Shown here: one piece after another, positions 47,527-59,069 of the stretch
Layout of the letters: each line of letters begins with the position of its first letter
How positions within the stretch are numbered: position 1 is the stretch's first letter
Origin: Zea mays
Lineage: Eukaryota; Streptophyta; Magnoliopsida; Poales; Poaceae
Length of the DNA: 64,000 nt
Assembly (NCBI RefSeq): GCF_902167145.1
Contig: NC_050101.1
Span: 111,753,789-111,817,788 of the forward strand
Direction of reading: 5' to 3'
Position numbers and translations under genes: made by a program
Notes under the pieces: model-generated
Told to the model about the DNA's origin: nothing
The model's input: the letters and a program-made list of their open reading frames with translations, nothing else
Databases searched by the model: none

Positions 47527-47940
47527 TCAAAACACGCACTTGCTGAATTTAGCATATAATTGATGCTTCCTCAAGCGCGTTAATATGATCCGTAGATGCT
47601 GAGCATGCTCCTCTTCCTTCTTGGAATATATCAAGATATCACCAATGAAGACCACCACAAATTTGTCCAACTCGGGCATAAATATCGAGTTCATCACGTA
47701 TGTGAAGTGGGCAGGAGCATTTGTAAGTCCGAAAGACATAACCAGATATTCAAATAATCCATACCACGTAGTGAACGCGGTCTTGGGTATATCTTCGGGT
47801 CAAATACGGATCTTATGGTAACCTGACCTGAGGTCAATTTTGAATACCCATACTCTAGTAAGTTGATCGAATAAAATGTCGATCCAGGGCAAAGGGTATT
47901 TATTCTCAATAGTGACCTCATTGCTTATTTTACATAGGAA
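47527..47940 (-). pseudogene. pol: Second element RT fragment
   Basis: Minus-strand reading includes DLRSGYH (about 47840), then [28 protein letters not shown] and [15 protein letters not shown]. The active site reads FIGD instead of FIDD, and the upstream third is in other frames. Upstream gag and protease are missing: the interior jumps from orf0 to RT. Confidence 0.87.
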
Positions 47941-47976
47941 TAGTATCTAAACTATACTAAGCTAGTCTTCATTGTC

Positions 47977-48537
47977 TTAGGTTGCTTCACTTTTTGCTAC
48001 AGGAGACCACTTGTCAGCCAGGTTTATAGTAGGAGGAGGATTAAAAAGGTCCAACTCCCCCTCAGGTCCTGCATTTGCTGTTTCCGAGGGTCCAGCTTCC
48101 GCAGCAGCACTAGCAGGCATATCCGGGTGCAGTCGACCATTCAATACATGAACTTCTTCATGTAATGTATTGCAGTATGCTTGCAGGTTATCGAGGGCCG
48201 CGCTAAGCTCATCCACTCGAGTTTGAGCTTTGGCCTCATGGTGCCAAGCGATCGCACGCGAGTTAATGGCCCAGTCGATGGCTGAATCCCGCTCCGAGAT
48301 CTCAAACCTCAAACGGCTGACCTTAGCTGACAGTTCGGCTATCCGCTAACTGTCCTGCTCCCGTGTCCTATTCCTATGACGCAGCTCCATCCGATGCTGC
48401 TCCACCTGAGCTTCTAGATCACCAATGGGATCATTGCTCCCGCTGCTACTATCTTCATGCCTTGGGGCTAGTTGATGGTGAGACACGCCAATTGGTCCGG
48501 CAGACTTGCGCGCAGTTTTCCTTGTGCGTGGCGGCAT
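47977..48537 (-). pseudogene. orf0-like ORF of the second Tekay-type element, one TAG
   Basis: ATG 48537 on the minus strand; a single frame to about 47977 with one TAG (48348-48346) after EQDS, where CAG is likely. The N-terminus MPPRTRKTARKSAGPIG recalls the MARLRHTARKSAIPFL start of the other orf0s, followed by a serine-rich linker and a long coiled coil (EAQVEQHRMELRHRN, RIAELSAKVSRLRFEISERD, RVDELSAALDNLQAYCNTL). It occupies the same place, between primer site and the gag-pol remnant. The central conserved block of the other two is not seen. Function unknown. Confidence 0.68.
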
Positions 48538-48760
48538 TTCTCTAAGGGGGAAAATCTTATTAATATAGTTTTTATCATGATGCATGCATAATTACAGAAT
48601 CAACCTTAGTTGATTCAACCTTCTATACATCGCACTCTACTATCTGGTCTTTAAAATAAGTACTTCAGAAGGAAGTTAGATAAGAAAGAAAGAAATTTTC
48701 TAGATAAGTCTTTGAAAATTCTTTTTGAAAATGCCTCATAATATCTGCAGAGATGGGCTT

Positions 48761-48773
48761 CGCTCCGATACCA
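48761..48773 (-). other. Primer binding site of the second Tekay-type element
   Basis: Minus strand TGGTATCGGAGCG, 2 bp after the LTR end, is related to the initiator-Met primer site. Confidence 0.75.
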
Positions 48774-48775
48774 GC

Positions 48776-51700
48776 TGTGACAGAACCTCCCAAGTCATTA
48801 GGCCCACCTACAGTTGTCCTTGTCCAACGGACTTCAGACAACCCTGTAGATGCACCTGATCACTTGTAAAGTTCGGTATCTGAATTCCTTTCATTTCCCA
48901 AGAACGTTTCACCCGTCATGCAGACATTACAACACATCAGAGGTACGAAAATGCGGAAGCAATTATAATAACTTACCTTATATTAAAGTAAGAAGGAGTT
49001 GGATTATTATAGGCCAGAACCAAATATAGGAGTGCTGAGTATTATTATTACATAACCTGGGAGGCAAAAACCCCTCCCGATAAAAACAGTAACCCGTAGC
49101 TTCAATCTTGATTTTCTTCTTTAGGCACCACCTTTGAACAAAAGGAGCAAAAATGTGCCGCTTCCTCACCTAAAACAACATGGGACAAAGCCCTGAGTAC
49201 GAAGTGTACTTTCGCAAGACTTACCCATCAAAGTAAAAGACTCTCAAGGATATGCTGGCCTTTGGGAATCAAGGTAAGGCATATCAATAATCAAAGACTT
49301 TGTTTGCAGAAATGCTTACTAACAGTGGATCCTTAAAAATCTAGTTTTATTTGTCAGGTTAAAGTAAAATTACCTGAAGCTAGAGTTCTTTCTACCCTAG
49401 TTCAATCACTCGACCTATACTAGCCAATTTCTTATCAACCCTTTATCTTCACTGGATTGCTACGTGTAAGTCAGTGACCAAGTCTTCATGTCCGCGAAGT
49501 TACGGCGATCCGAATCGATTATACTTAGCTGAGGATCTCCAATCACACGACATATGTAGCACTTAACCCTTGCATATGTCAACTCGCCACCAGGGTTCTT
49601 AAGACCAGATCAGGTTCACGCCAACTGAGAGCACAGATACACCACCGTCCAGCCTCTTGCCACGGAGGGTACACGCTACTCTCGCCATCTCTCCACTCCC
49701 ATTGTGTGTTATCTTATTCTGGTATTAGTCTGCCCGAGGCAAAGCTTACCCATGACGAGGCATGTGACCAGTTAAAGGGTCCTCGGTCAGCGGGCCTACA
49801 TCGACACGGTCCTTAATCGACTCAGACGGAGACACTACACTGAGACTCTCTTTCTCGTGAAAGTCACCCGCTCGGTCTCAGCTTTATCATTTCAAACCCA
49901 AATTTTGGTACCTTGCAGAGGTACATCTTTTCCAATGTTGAACCCATCATGGCCATGATGGATCCACCATCAAGTTTTATTTTTGAAAACATCCCACCCA
50001 CTTAGAGCATCATCTTTTGTCAAAACAAAACATTTTGTTTTTCTAAAGCAAGGCTAAGCATAAGAAAAACCTTTTTGTAAAACAAGGGATTAAGGAGAAG
50101 TAATCAAATCCAAGGAAGGAGATGCATCAATGGTTTAGCACACAACTCCTATCACCTAATGCATCAAGTAAGTGAGAAAGATTTTAAAATAACAAGGAGG
50201 TGGAAAATGCACCGGGGCTTGCCTTGTGTTACTGGTGAGTCAGGTTCTACTCCACAGATATCAAAATAAAAGCAGTTTCCTGCCTGAGGTTCTTCAGGTG
50301 GTGGTGGTGGTGAAGTCCCCGCTTCTTCAACTTCTATTTCCTCCCCGTTTTCTATATATAGCCATATATAATCATGAATGCTCATGTAATGCTCATGAAA
50401 ATGCAAAGGTATTAAAAGTTTATTATCTAAGGTCTTGAATATAACTTTCCTTCACGGATCTCCGAGAAATTAGGGTTTTTGGAGTCTACAGTGAAGTTCA
50501 TAGGGCAGGGGACTAGGGTTTTGGGTTCTAAGTATCAAACATGGTTCAAATCATACCAAAATTTACCCAAGGCTTCTAAATATTATTTAAAGCTTATCTA
50601 AAAAGTTTGGTGAATTTTGGGATTATAAATTACTTTGTAAAATTCTAGAAGTATAGTTTTTGGCTGTTTTAAATGTCCCAAAATTCCCTATTGGAACTAA
50701 AAATCATGAAACTATTTTTATTAAATACTATAGGAAATTAGAAGCCTGGCAAAATTAGTTTGGTATTTTTAGCATTTTTCTATAGTTTTTTATGGATTTC
50801 TAAAGTTTCTCGGAAAAAGAAAAAAAAACATCTAACAGCGTTGGGCCAAAACTGGCCCATCCGACCCAGCTCTAAGCATAATACAGGGGCGCGCCCGCGG
50901 CAGCGCAGCCGGTTTTGCACAAAAGCCCCCGCCAGAGCCAAAATTAGGAACAAAGTCCTCAACCAAATTCCGCGAGTCACTGACACATTACATCTCGCCC
51001 CTTCCAATCTTCTTGTCTTTCAAAATGAAGTCATTGACGTCGTCTGGCGGCACGACGAGTTCTCCCCGCGACACTACGGCGGAGGAGAGCTTGGGCAGCC
51101 ATTGGATAGTGACCGGATCAAACCTTAACCTAACTCGCACAGTTTTGGGACATGAATTTGGCTTATAAACATACCGAGTGGCTGGACCGCATCCACGGTG
51201 GAACTCTAGCTCCGCGGTCCCTGCTCGGCCAATTCGAGAACCGGACCCATTAAATTACGGGTACGGAAAGCACGAGGGAGACATGGGCAACACGACGCTT
51301 ACAACAATTGACACCGGATTCATAAGGTTCTGGTGGGTCGATACCAGGGCAGTCCATGCGGTGTCGAGCACGCGTTCTGTCCAAGCTAAGACCGTAAAGA
51401 TCAAACGGACCCCTGGGTGAGCTTCACCAGCCTATAAGGATGCTAGAACATAAACTTCTAGGGGTTAAGCCATACCATAATCGCCTGGCCACATGAAATC
51501 GAGGTGTGGACGAGGTGGTCACCAGTCACGCTCAGTGGCTTGATCAATGAAACTGGGCGTGTCTAGGGTATAGCTTGGGGAAGGGAGAGCAACACTGATA
51601 ACCGAAGCTACACACTGTGGTTGATGGTTGAGGCAAGGATCACTGGGTTGGCTCCTGCTTTCTTTCCCTCCCCCGGTTGTTCTTTAAATAGGCAGTGAAA

Positions 51701-53362
51701 AGATCAAGGGGGGCTGGATTCTTGAACTCGCAGCAAGTATAGCTATGAACACTAGATGCAGTCGTGGCTCCCGCAAGAAGAACCACGCAGATTCACACAA
51801 CACAGTCATGCAGGGTGAAGATTATCCATGGCAAAGGGGGGTAAGAATGGAGCGCACTGTAGCAGATTTTTCTACTGATGATATTTTAGCTACGCGCAAG
51901 TCTGAATATCTCTGTTCCTTCTTATCCCAACCATCGCTCTATTTCACAGTGGGACATGACAAGGGAAGAAAAGATCACAGCTAGATATTTCTGCAATTTT
52001 GGGATCTACAACTCTTGACTGACCCACCCAACTTCAATTAGCATGTTCTCTTAATTTTTAATTAAGACAGATCAGTCACTGTTAATAGAACTTTGTTCAT
52101 GAATACTACCTCTCCAACTTTGCTTTAACCCTTCTAGCACAAAGTTACACAGGATACTTTTTACAAGGCCTCAAAGTGGAGCAGACAGGCAGATATTCAG
52201 AGCAAGCTGGTCTGATTGACAGTCTGAAACTGCTAGCCTGACAGCTCGACTTTGAGCAGCTTTTACTTCAATACTTGTACATGATCAAGCCTACTTGTCT
52301 TAAGAACACTTAATCACCTTCTAATGGTCTCTAATTTATCTACACAACTCACAGTCTTTAACCCTCTGGATTGGTCACAATAAGGCTTCCAACCTAGCTC
52401 GATACACTGCACTTTTAGGTTTCAGATTACTGTGTTTGGTCTGAAAAATTCAGAGTTCTGCTCGCTCGGTTTTGGGTATGTTTTCATGAGATTTTATAGA
52501 GTTTTAGGGTTGGGTCTCTCAATTGATCTTATACCCTTATAGTAGCTCTATTATTTTGATGCACTAATCTAGGACAGAATCCTCATGAGTGAAGAGATAT
52601 ACAGCTCCAAAGATGGTCCCAAATTACTGGAATTCAGACTTGGTCATATGGTTTTCATGGGTCTTTTTACAAAAGGTCCAGATCCCACTATTCAACTTGT
52701 AGATCCTTCAACACGAAAGATAGTGGATTTGAGGTGCTCTTTTACTTAAGCAAAGTTGTTCTCCTATTATAGTTCTACAACTTTTGACGTGTTGACCCTA
52801 GGCAAGTTCTTTGTATTTTTTTAGAAATACAGAGCTCCAAAATCAGCCCTGTTCAACTGTATTTCAGACTTAACCATATGATCACAAGAGTGGCATTTTT
52901 GCAATTTGGCCCAAATCTCATGGCTTCTTTTTTAAAGCCTCAAATATGTGAACCATATGACTTAAGGTACCCTAATTCTATGACTTTTGGCACTTAGGTC
53001 CAAAATGTGCACACTTTTACAGATAACCCCCTAGGGTTTCAATCCAGGGTTTTCTAGGGGTCTATTTAGGGTTTTTAGTACTTCTAGGGTTTGGATGCCA
53101 CTTAATTCTACTCATAGTGACATTTTATGACTATTTCAAATAAGTTTTGAAGTTTTCTCTTATTAGGCTTTGTTTACTCTTTTAAGCCCAATCTAGGGTT
53201 AAGCACTGTACCCTAGGGTTTCATTTATAACATGTCACATCAATACAACTTGTTTGAACTTTTTGCCTAGTGAATGCATTCTAGGTGTAACAAACACATG
53301 ATATGCCAATGCTTATGATGTTATGCTCAAGTTTTAGTGACATTAACACCAGGGGTGTTACA
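48776..53362 (-). repeat. 5' LTR of the second Tekay-type element
   Basis: 4587 bp from TGTAACACC at 53362 to TGTCACA at 48776. The empty MITE site is near 51681-51692. A deletion near 52090 joins sequence flanking short AACTT(T)GTTC repeats of the other LTR. Confidence 0.9.
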
Positions 53363-54862
53363 GCGCGCGCGTGAGCAAGCACTAACAGGCAGGCCAGGGT
53401 CGTCAGCGACAGAGGGGGTGAGCGCACTGACCGAGCGAGCCCAGCGCCAGGGGGCTTGGGCGCTGACAGGCGGGCCAGGACGTCAGGCGTGCGTGCGCGA
53501 AGCGTTATCCATGATCTGGGTCGTGCGATGAAGATCGAACGGCCGTGGGCGGTGCTGCTCTTCTCCACGGCGGTGAGGTCACCAGAGTTGAGGCAGGCGT
53601 GAGCTAGGGTGGCTCTGGGGTCACCGGAGTTGGGCAGAGAGGGAGAGAACGCCACGGCGAACTCAATGGCGGGGAAGAGGCCATGAGTCCGAGGGCAGAG
53701 AGGGGAGAACGGCGGAGAGAGGGTCTCGGGTGGGCCGAAGTAACTCCTGTGAGGAATCCCGGCCACTGAGGGGGCTTAAGGCGTGCTAAGGCCTGGGCTA
53801 GCTTCAGTAGAGGTAGAGGCACCTTAGGGACTAACGCCGGTGAACTAGACCGGGATAAATCGGCCGGTCACCGCGCGAGCACGGCGGACCACAGCGGCCG
53901 AGCACCGGCGAAACCGAAATTGGCCGAGCACAGAGCACAATAGGGAAAATTGGGCACGGGGTTAGGTGTCTCACCTCGGGGCGAAGCTCGGGGAGGCTTG
54001 GCGCGGTCTCCGGCGAGCTGGACAGTCGGGAACGCGGGTGCGGGTCTCCGGCGGCGTCTGGCAGCGAGGGCAGAGCGCGAGAGAGGGCGAGGGTGTGCGA
54101 AATGAGGCGAGGGGCGAGCGCGGGACACTGGCGGGACTCTAAGAAGAGAGCTGGGCGCGTGGACAGGTATCGTGGCCGAGAAATCCAGCGACGTGCGCGA
54201 GTGCGCACGCGCCGGTCCATGGCGAGCGCGGAGGGGGCGGAACTGACAGGGCAGGCCCACGGCGCAGAGAGAGAAAAGGGGACGCGCGGGGCAACGACTC
54301 AGCAACTGGCGAACCGGGCCCGTGAGGTAGAGAGAGGGGAGGGGCGCGCGGGTGAAGAAAACCGGCGCCGACAGGTCGGCCCCACTGGGCAGCGAGCGAG
54401 AGAGGGAGGACGAGAGAGAGAGACAGTTGCTGCTGACAGGCGGGGTCCTCCTGTCAGGCGGCGCAGGCGCACGGGCGCGCGACCTGGCTGGGCTGAGCTG
54501 GGCCGGCTGGGTTGCTTTCTCTTTTTTCTTTTTCTCTGAATTTTCTAATTCCTTTTCTATTTCTTTTCTCTAGGGTTTTAAATTCCAGATTCAAACTAGG
54601 TTTCAAATTCAAATAAATTCAAACATGTGCAACACTTCAAAGAATATTTTAAGCTCAGCATGATGCAACATGTCATGACCCAAAATGTTTTGGAAAAATA
54701 AATAAATAAATCTCCCTAACTTAAGCTAATTCTACTTAAAAGGGAAAAAGGGAGAGAGAATCTAGAGAGAGATAGAACCTAGGGTGAGAGAGAGAAGAGT
54801 AACACATGATTTTTGGTGATCATTAGGAAGAAATTTTATACCCCCAAAATCAGGGTGTTACA
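53363..54862 (-). repeat. Outer element LTR, 5' piece
   Basis: Begins TGTAACACCCTGATTTTGGG at 54862 (minus strand), similar to the start of the LTR at 29573. Its GC-rich core (53363-54500) parallels the GC-rich core of that LTR. Long frames in it are compositional. Confidence 0.82.
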
Positions 54863-55904
54863 CCGTCCATCCCCTTCTGCCTGTGCTCACACACCAGCAC
54901 AATGAGTCATTCATCCATCGCAACATTGACACGTAGTTTTTTCTTGTTCATATTTTTCTCTTCTTTCAAATTTTAATTTTTGTTGTTCAAGATTCTATAT
55001 GCAGTGTTACATCTGTTTTATAATCTTATCTAGATGTAGTATGATTTTGTTTGGCTCCACATGAAATTATGTCCTGCGTTGGCCACTGCCTGCCTGGATA
55101 AGTCCGACGTCGTCGCTCCGCGAATAACCTTAGCGTCTTCTTCCTTACCCACCTATGATGTGCCTGCATGGATAAGGATGTGATCCTTATCTGGTATCTG
55201 CCTACAAAAGAGAGGACGCGGAACGCTCCACTTCGCCATCCCGGTGCCGGCTCCCTCCACATCGAGCGCGCCCTTGGCGAACGTGCCGGCGGCGAGGTCC
55301 GTGGCCGACTGCATCCTTGTCGCCTGGTGCCACCGCGATCTCCACCCCACCGCTAGAACTCAACGGCGACCCGCAGTTCCTGCTGCTCTGGCCGTCCGAA
55401 TCGTGACGCGAGCCCTGGGAACCCGTCGTGGAGTGCACAAGGCAGGGCTTATCCAGGTGAGCGCATATTTTAATACCAAATACCCGCTACTCCGCAAACA
55501 ACATGTAACGTGTCGCGTCATCTCATCCCATCCCATCGACCTTACGAGAGCCTATCCCAACTCCACCAAACCACCACCTCTCTTCTTGTTGTTGTGAGCG
55601 AGAAGGCTCCGACGATCGTGGCATCCGCAGAAACCTAGGCTTTGTTGCATCTCCTCTCCTCGGTCTCCCCATCTCTACGGTATGCATTCTCTCTCCTCCC
55701 CAAGCCGATCTGGTCTACCACATGAAGTCGCTAGGGTATCAGTTGAGATCTAATTTTGTTTCTGAGTAGTGTTTCTAGGTAGATCTGGATGGATGAAGTG
55801 ATTTCTATTTCTATTTCTGGTAAGCACAACTAAACATACTCTGTATTTTGTTTGTAGGCATAGAAGTAGTATATGCCAAGAAGCTCGTTAATATAGAGCC
55901 TAAC
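54863..55904. other. Non-LTR flanking DNA, UTR/intron-like, no gene assigned
   Basis: Unique-looking DNA right of the outer element. 55200-55460 is GC-rich with no convincing conserved ORF. 55560-55680 is CT-rich, like a plant 5' UTR, followed by GGTATGCATTC (possible donor, 55679) and TTTGTTTGTAG (possible acceptor near 55858). The following segment is cut by the gypsy element at 55905 (TSD CTAAC, 55900-55904). It may be part of a cellular gene or captured fragment; I could not identify it. Confidence 0.35.
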
Positions 55905-56536
55905 TGTTGGCACTGATCTGGGCGCCAATCACTGCGATGAGTACCAGTGGCGGTGCTCTCTACGGAAGCGCGGAGGGTCCACGGCTGGGGGTCGGACTGT
56001 CCGCGACCTGGCACAGAGGCTAGGGTTCCAGCCTAATGAGTCGTACGGTATGCGCCTGGGTGCCGGACGGTCCACTCGTGTGCAGGGGCGGCGGAGTTCG
56101 TCGAACAACACCTGAATCTCGCTCTCGAGAGGCACCCTGCTGGGGAGGAAAGATCCTAGGGTTGTCTTGGGATCTGCAGACCATCCAAGACTCCTCTAAA
56201 CGATGTAGAGCTGGAGAGAGGTGAAGATTAGAGAGAGGAATCTAAGTTACTGTCTACTCCTAGGGAAAAAGGTTAAGAACAGAAGATAATTTGATTGTTG
56301 ATTCAATTGTTATGTGTTCAATCGGCTATACCCCTTCAAATATATAAGGAGGAGGTCTGGATCCATTCCTAGGTGTTCTCCAATAGCTCCCATGAGATTA
56401 GAGGGCTAAACGCGCGAGGAGATAGGAGTTTTAACCACCTGATTCGATCTATTTGCGGACCGTCCTCGCCTATGGGCGGAGCGTCTGCGGGCCGAACCGT
56501 CCGGTCATGCCTAGTGCCACAAAATGGTGCTCAACA
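55905..56536 (-). repeat. 3' LTR of the minus-strand gypsy element
   Basis: 632 bp, pairs with 63100-63714. GGACNGTCC motifs occur at about 55992, 56068, 56457 and 56498. Confidence 0.9.
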
Positions 56537-56652
56537 CATGCTCCATGCCTTTTGGAGAAGCTGAGTGAACCAAAAGCACTAGCACAGGCTAGAACTAACT
56601 CGATGTGATTACATCGGTTCTCTTAGGCCTCCTACCACATACTAGGATGGTA

Positions 56653-57873
56653 TTACTTTAGGAAACACCTGTTTCGTGCCTTGGGCAAGTCTTCGCCTTG
56701 TAATGTTTGCAACAAGTAGGTGTTACCAGATATTACATATGTGATTTTGTAAGGGCCTTCCCATCTTGGCGACCACTTTCCAAACTTCTGATCTTTTCTC
56801 GTTAGTGGCAAGATGGTCTTCCATACTAGGTTTCCTACCAGGAATGACTTAGCCTTGACCTTCTTATTATAAGCTTTGGCGACCATGATCTTGTCCCTCT
56901 CTATTTCTCCTAGAGCTATCACTCTCTTGTCGGTTACTTCATCAATACTATCCATCATTGAATTATAATGATCACCGACAATTAGATCATTTTGCCTAGC
57001 GAACCTGACATCGTTTAAGCTTACCTCTATAGGCAACACTGCTTCCTGTCCATAAACCAGCTCAAATGGAGATACTTTAGTAGCACGATGTTTAGATATC
57101 ATATGAGCCCATAAAGATTTAGACAATACTTTATGCCAATGCTTAGGATGATTAGATATCTTATTTTTTACCAGGCTAATCAATGTCCTATTGCTAGACT
57201 CGGCTTATCCATTGGCCTGAGCAAAATATGGAGAAGAATAGAGCAATTTAATTCTATATGATTCAGCAAACTCACATACCTCCTTTGACATAAAAGAAGT
57301 CCCTTGGTCTGTGGTCAAAGTCCGAGGAATGTCGAATTTATGAGTAATATATTCAATTATAAACTCAATTACCTCTCTGTGCGTCATGATCTTCAGAGCA
57401 ACGACTTCAATCCTTTTGGTATAGTTTGTGGCGACTATCATGAACCCATGCCCTTTTGATGATGAAGGATGTATCTCTCCTATACAGTCCAATCCACATA
57501 CCCTGAGAGGCCATGGTTTGATGATAGGATGTAATTCGGATGCAGGGGCTAATTGTAAGTCGTCGAATTTTTGACACACTTGGCATCTTTTATAGTACTT
57601 GAAACAATCAGCTATCATGTTATGCCAATAGAAGCCAGATCTTCACAATAACCACTTCATCTTCGGAGCCGATTGATGAATACCACAAATCCCCCCATGT
57701 ACTTCGTCCATGGCTAATATAGCATCATCTTGGCCCAAGCATTTAAGCAGGACAACATTGACAGTTCGGCTATAGAGTTCATCATTCATTAAAACATAAT
57801 TGAAAGTTGTATGCCGAACGTTCCTGTCTATCCAATCAATTGCATCGACTGCATTATCCGCCAAATTGATCAA
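56653..57873 (-). pseudogene. pol: Integrase part of pol
   Basis: Minus-strand reading: YKRCQVCQKF zinc-finger end, core GLDCIGEIHP and DQGTSF, QANG then TAA (57206-57204) where CAA is likely, then AESSNRTLISL. The integrase C-terminal part follows (FELVYGQEAVLPIEV, GKWSPRWEGPYK). The upstream piece 57873-57643 reads into it through a stop near 57640. It ends normally near 56653 before the 3' LTR. Inactive through stops. Confidence 0.87.
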
Positions 57874-58100
57874 GAGAACCTTCCTGCAACATTGGATGGT
57901 CCGTACCCCATACCCGGACTGTTCGAACCTGCTGCAGACGGTTTGGTTTGGCAGCCCGGATGGTCCGTGACCTAGGGATCTGGCGCGACACCGGTTATCA
58001 GATTTTCGGCATTGTGAAATTTCCCTCGCTTTATCTGATAATCTGATGCGTCTTGTGCCAAATTGTTAGCTCCGCAATTCTCAACCCTCAATATTATGTC

Positions 58101-58331
58101 CTAACAGTTTTCAAGGTAACTTTTTAGAGTACCATCTAAACATTGATACTCTTCTAATATCTGTTGGACAACCAGCTGAGAATCGCCAAATGCCCTCACA
58201 TGCTTTACTCCCATACAATTTAGAAGTTCCAAACCAAACAAGAGGGCCTCATATTCGGCTTGATTATTAGTGCAATAAGTTTTTAATCGGCTAGAGAAGT
58301 TGAAGGAAGCATTACTTGGCGAAACAAGCAT
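58101..58331 (-). pseudogene. pol: RNase H fragment of pol
   Basis: Contains TNNQAEYEALLFGLEL and VRAFGDSQLVVQQ, motifs of the plant-type second RNase H domain of gypsy elements. About 230 bp of mostly noncoding linker with GGACNGTCC motifs (57890-57990) separates it from integrase. Confidence 0.8.
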
Positions 58332-58840
58332 GATGTTGTACTATCTCCCAGCTTAATCCTAACATCTCAGTGTAATTCCAAGCAAAGCAATCAGAATACT
58401 CTTTTAATAGACTGATCATTTCATCTCTTGGATCAGCCTCTAGGGTCTTGTTTACAAAAGTCGGCATCAGATTTTTACCATATCCTATGTCAATCTCCTC
58501 CAACAGATCAACCGATGTAAATCCATGTCCTAACTTGTCGAGATCCCTAAATTCCTGTATTATGCCTCCTTTAGAGGAATTAGGCACATCTCTATGCGGT
58601 TGTGGACCGTTCGACCTCGAAGGCCAAACCATCCACGACACCAGACCCATGATGCAGCACTCTCTGGTAGTAGCCAGACTATTCGGCCTTAAGGGCCAGA
58701 CTGTCCTAGAAAAGATCGAACCGTCCGGCCTCAAGGGCCAGACTATCTGCGACCTGAGCTGAGCCCTAAGAACCTTCTTGTCTTTCTTCAGACCGTCCGG
58801 CCTCGGGGGCCGGACTGTCCGCGACCTTGGACATGTTCCT
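58312..58840 (-). pseudogene. pol: Pre-RT segment of pol with GGACCGTCCG-rich linker
   Basis: The part nearest RNase H reads RDEMISLLKEYSDCFAWNYT, the stretch that normally precedes RT in gypsy pol, then stops. RT itself is absent before RNase H at 58331. Upstream (58600-58840) the frame consists of GGACCGTCCG-type repeats spaced by GGCCTCAAGGGCC-like runs. Confidence 0.75.
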
Positions 58841-59069
58841 TATCGTTGTACTCTTTATTTAAACATTACTTGGGATTTAGCTGATTCTCCATCGGCTCTA
58901 GCATTACAGGAATGAAGCCTTTCCTATCTATACTTATGAATTGATAATCAGAAAAGTCAACACCTGTGAGACATGTAGAATTCTCATAGGTCCAAAGCAC
59001 AGGGGCATCGACCACGACGATGCAGGCCGATGCATCAGCATGTACTTGTTCTACATCATCGCCTACCCA

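Larger units (their letters stand above)
29068..53362 (-). mobile_element. Second Tekay-type gypsy element, very long LTRs, gutted interior
   Basis: On the minus strand it runs from 53362 to 29068. The LTRs start TGTAACACC and end TGTCACA; one is 48776-53362 (4587 bp). The other spans 29068-46845 and is interrupted by the plus-strand element at 29573-42360. The interior (48775-46846) is only 1.93 kb and holds a primer site, an orf0 remnant, part of RT, the pol C-terminus and a polypurine tract. The probable TSD is ACGCG (29063-29067) against GCGCG (53363-53367), one mismatch. Non-autonomous in its present state. Confidence 0.88.
1432..54862 (-). mobile_element. Outer Tekay-like gypsy retrotransposon, host of most other insertions
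   Basis: Read on the minus strand, the order is LTR (54862 to 17680, split into three pieces), primer binding site, orf0, gag, protease and RT. The LTR begins TGTAACACC at 54862 and ends TGTGACA at 17680; the pieces sum to about 3.6 kb. It is interrupted by a copia element, a second Tekay-type element, a Huck-like element and a MITE. Pol stops within RT at 1432 against an inverted LTR; the rest, including any 3' LTR, would lie left of the window. The 5 bp outside the LTR, CCGTC (54863-54867), are the expected TSD but cannot be checked. It must be the oldest insertion here, since the others lie inside it. Confidence 0.85.

Noticed and set aside
43276..50406. Similar 75-80 aa ORFs at 43276-43518/50164-50406, 43912-44121/50780-51007 and 44995-45234/51745-51984
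   Set aside because: They lie in the two LTRs of one element, so similarity comes from LTR duplication and gives no evidence of coding.
54093..54539. 148-aa ORF in the GC-rich outer LTR piece
   Set aside because: Low complexity, no start context or homology, lies within an LTR.
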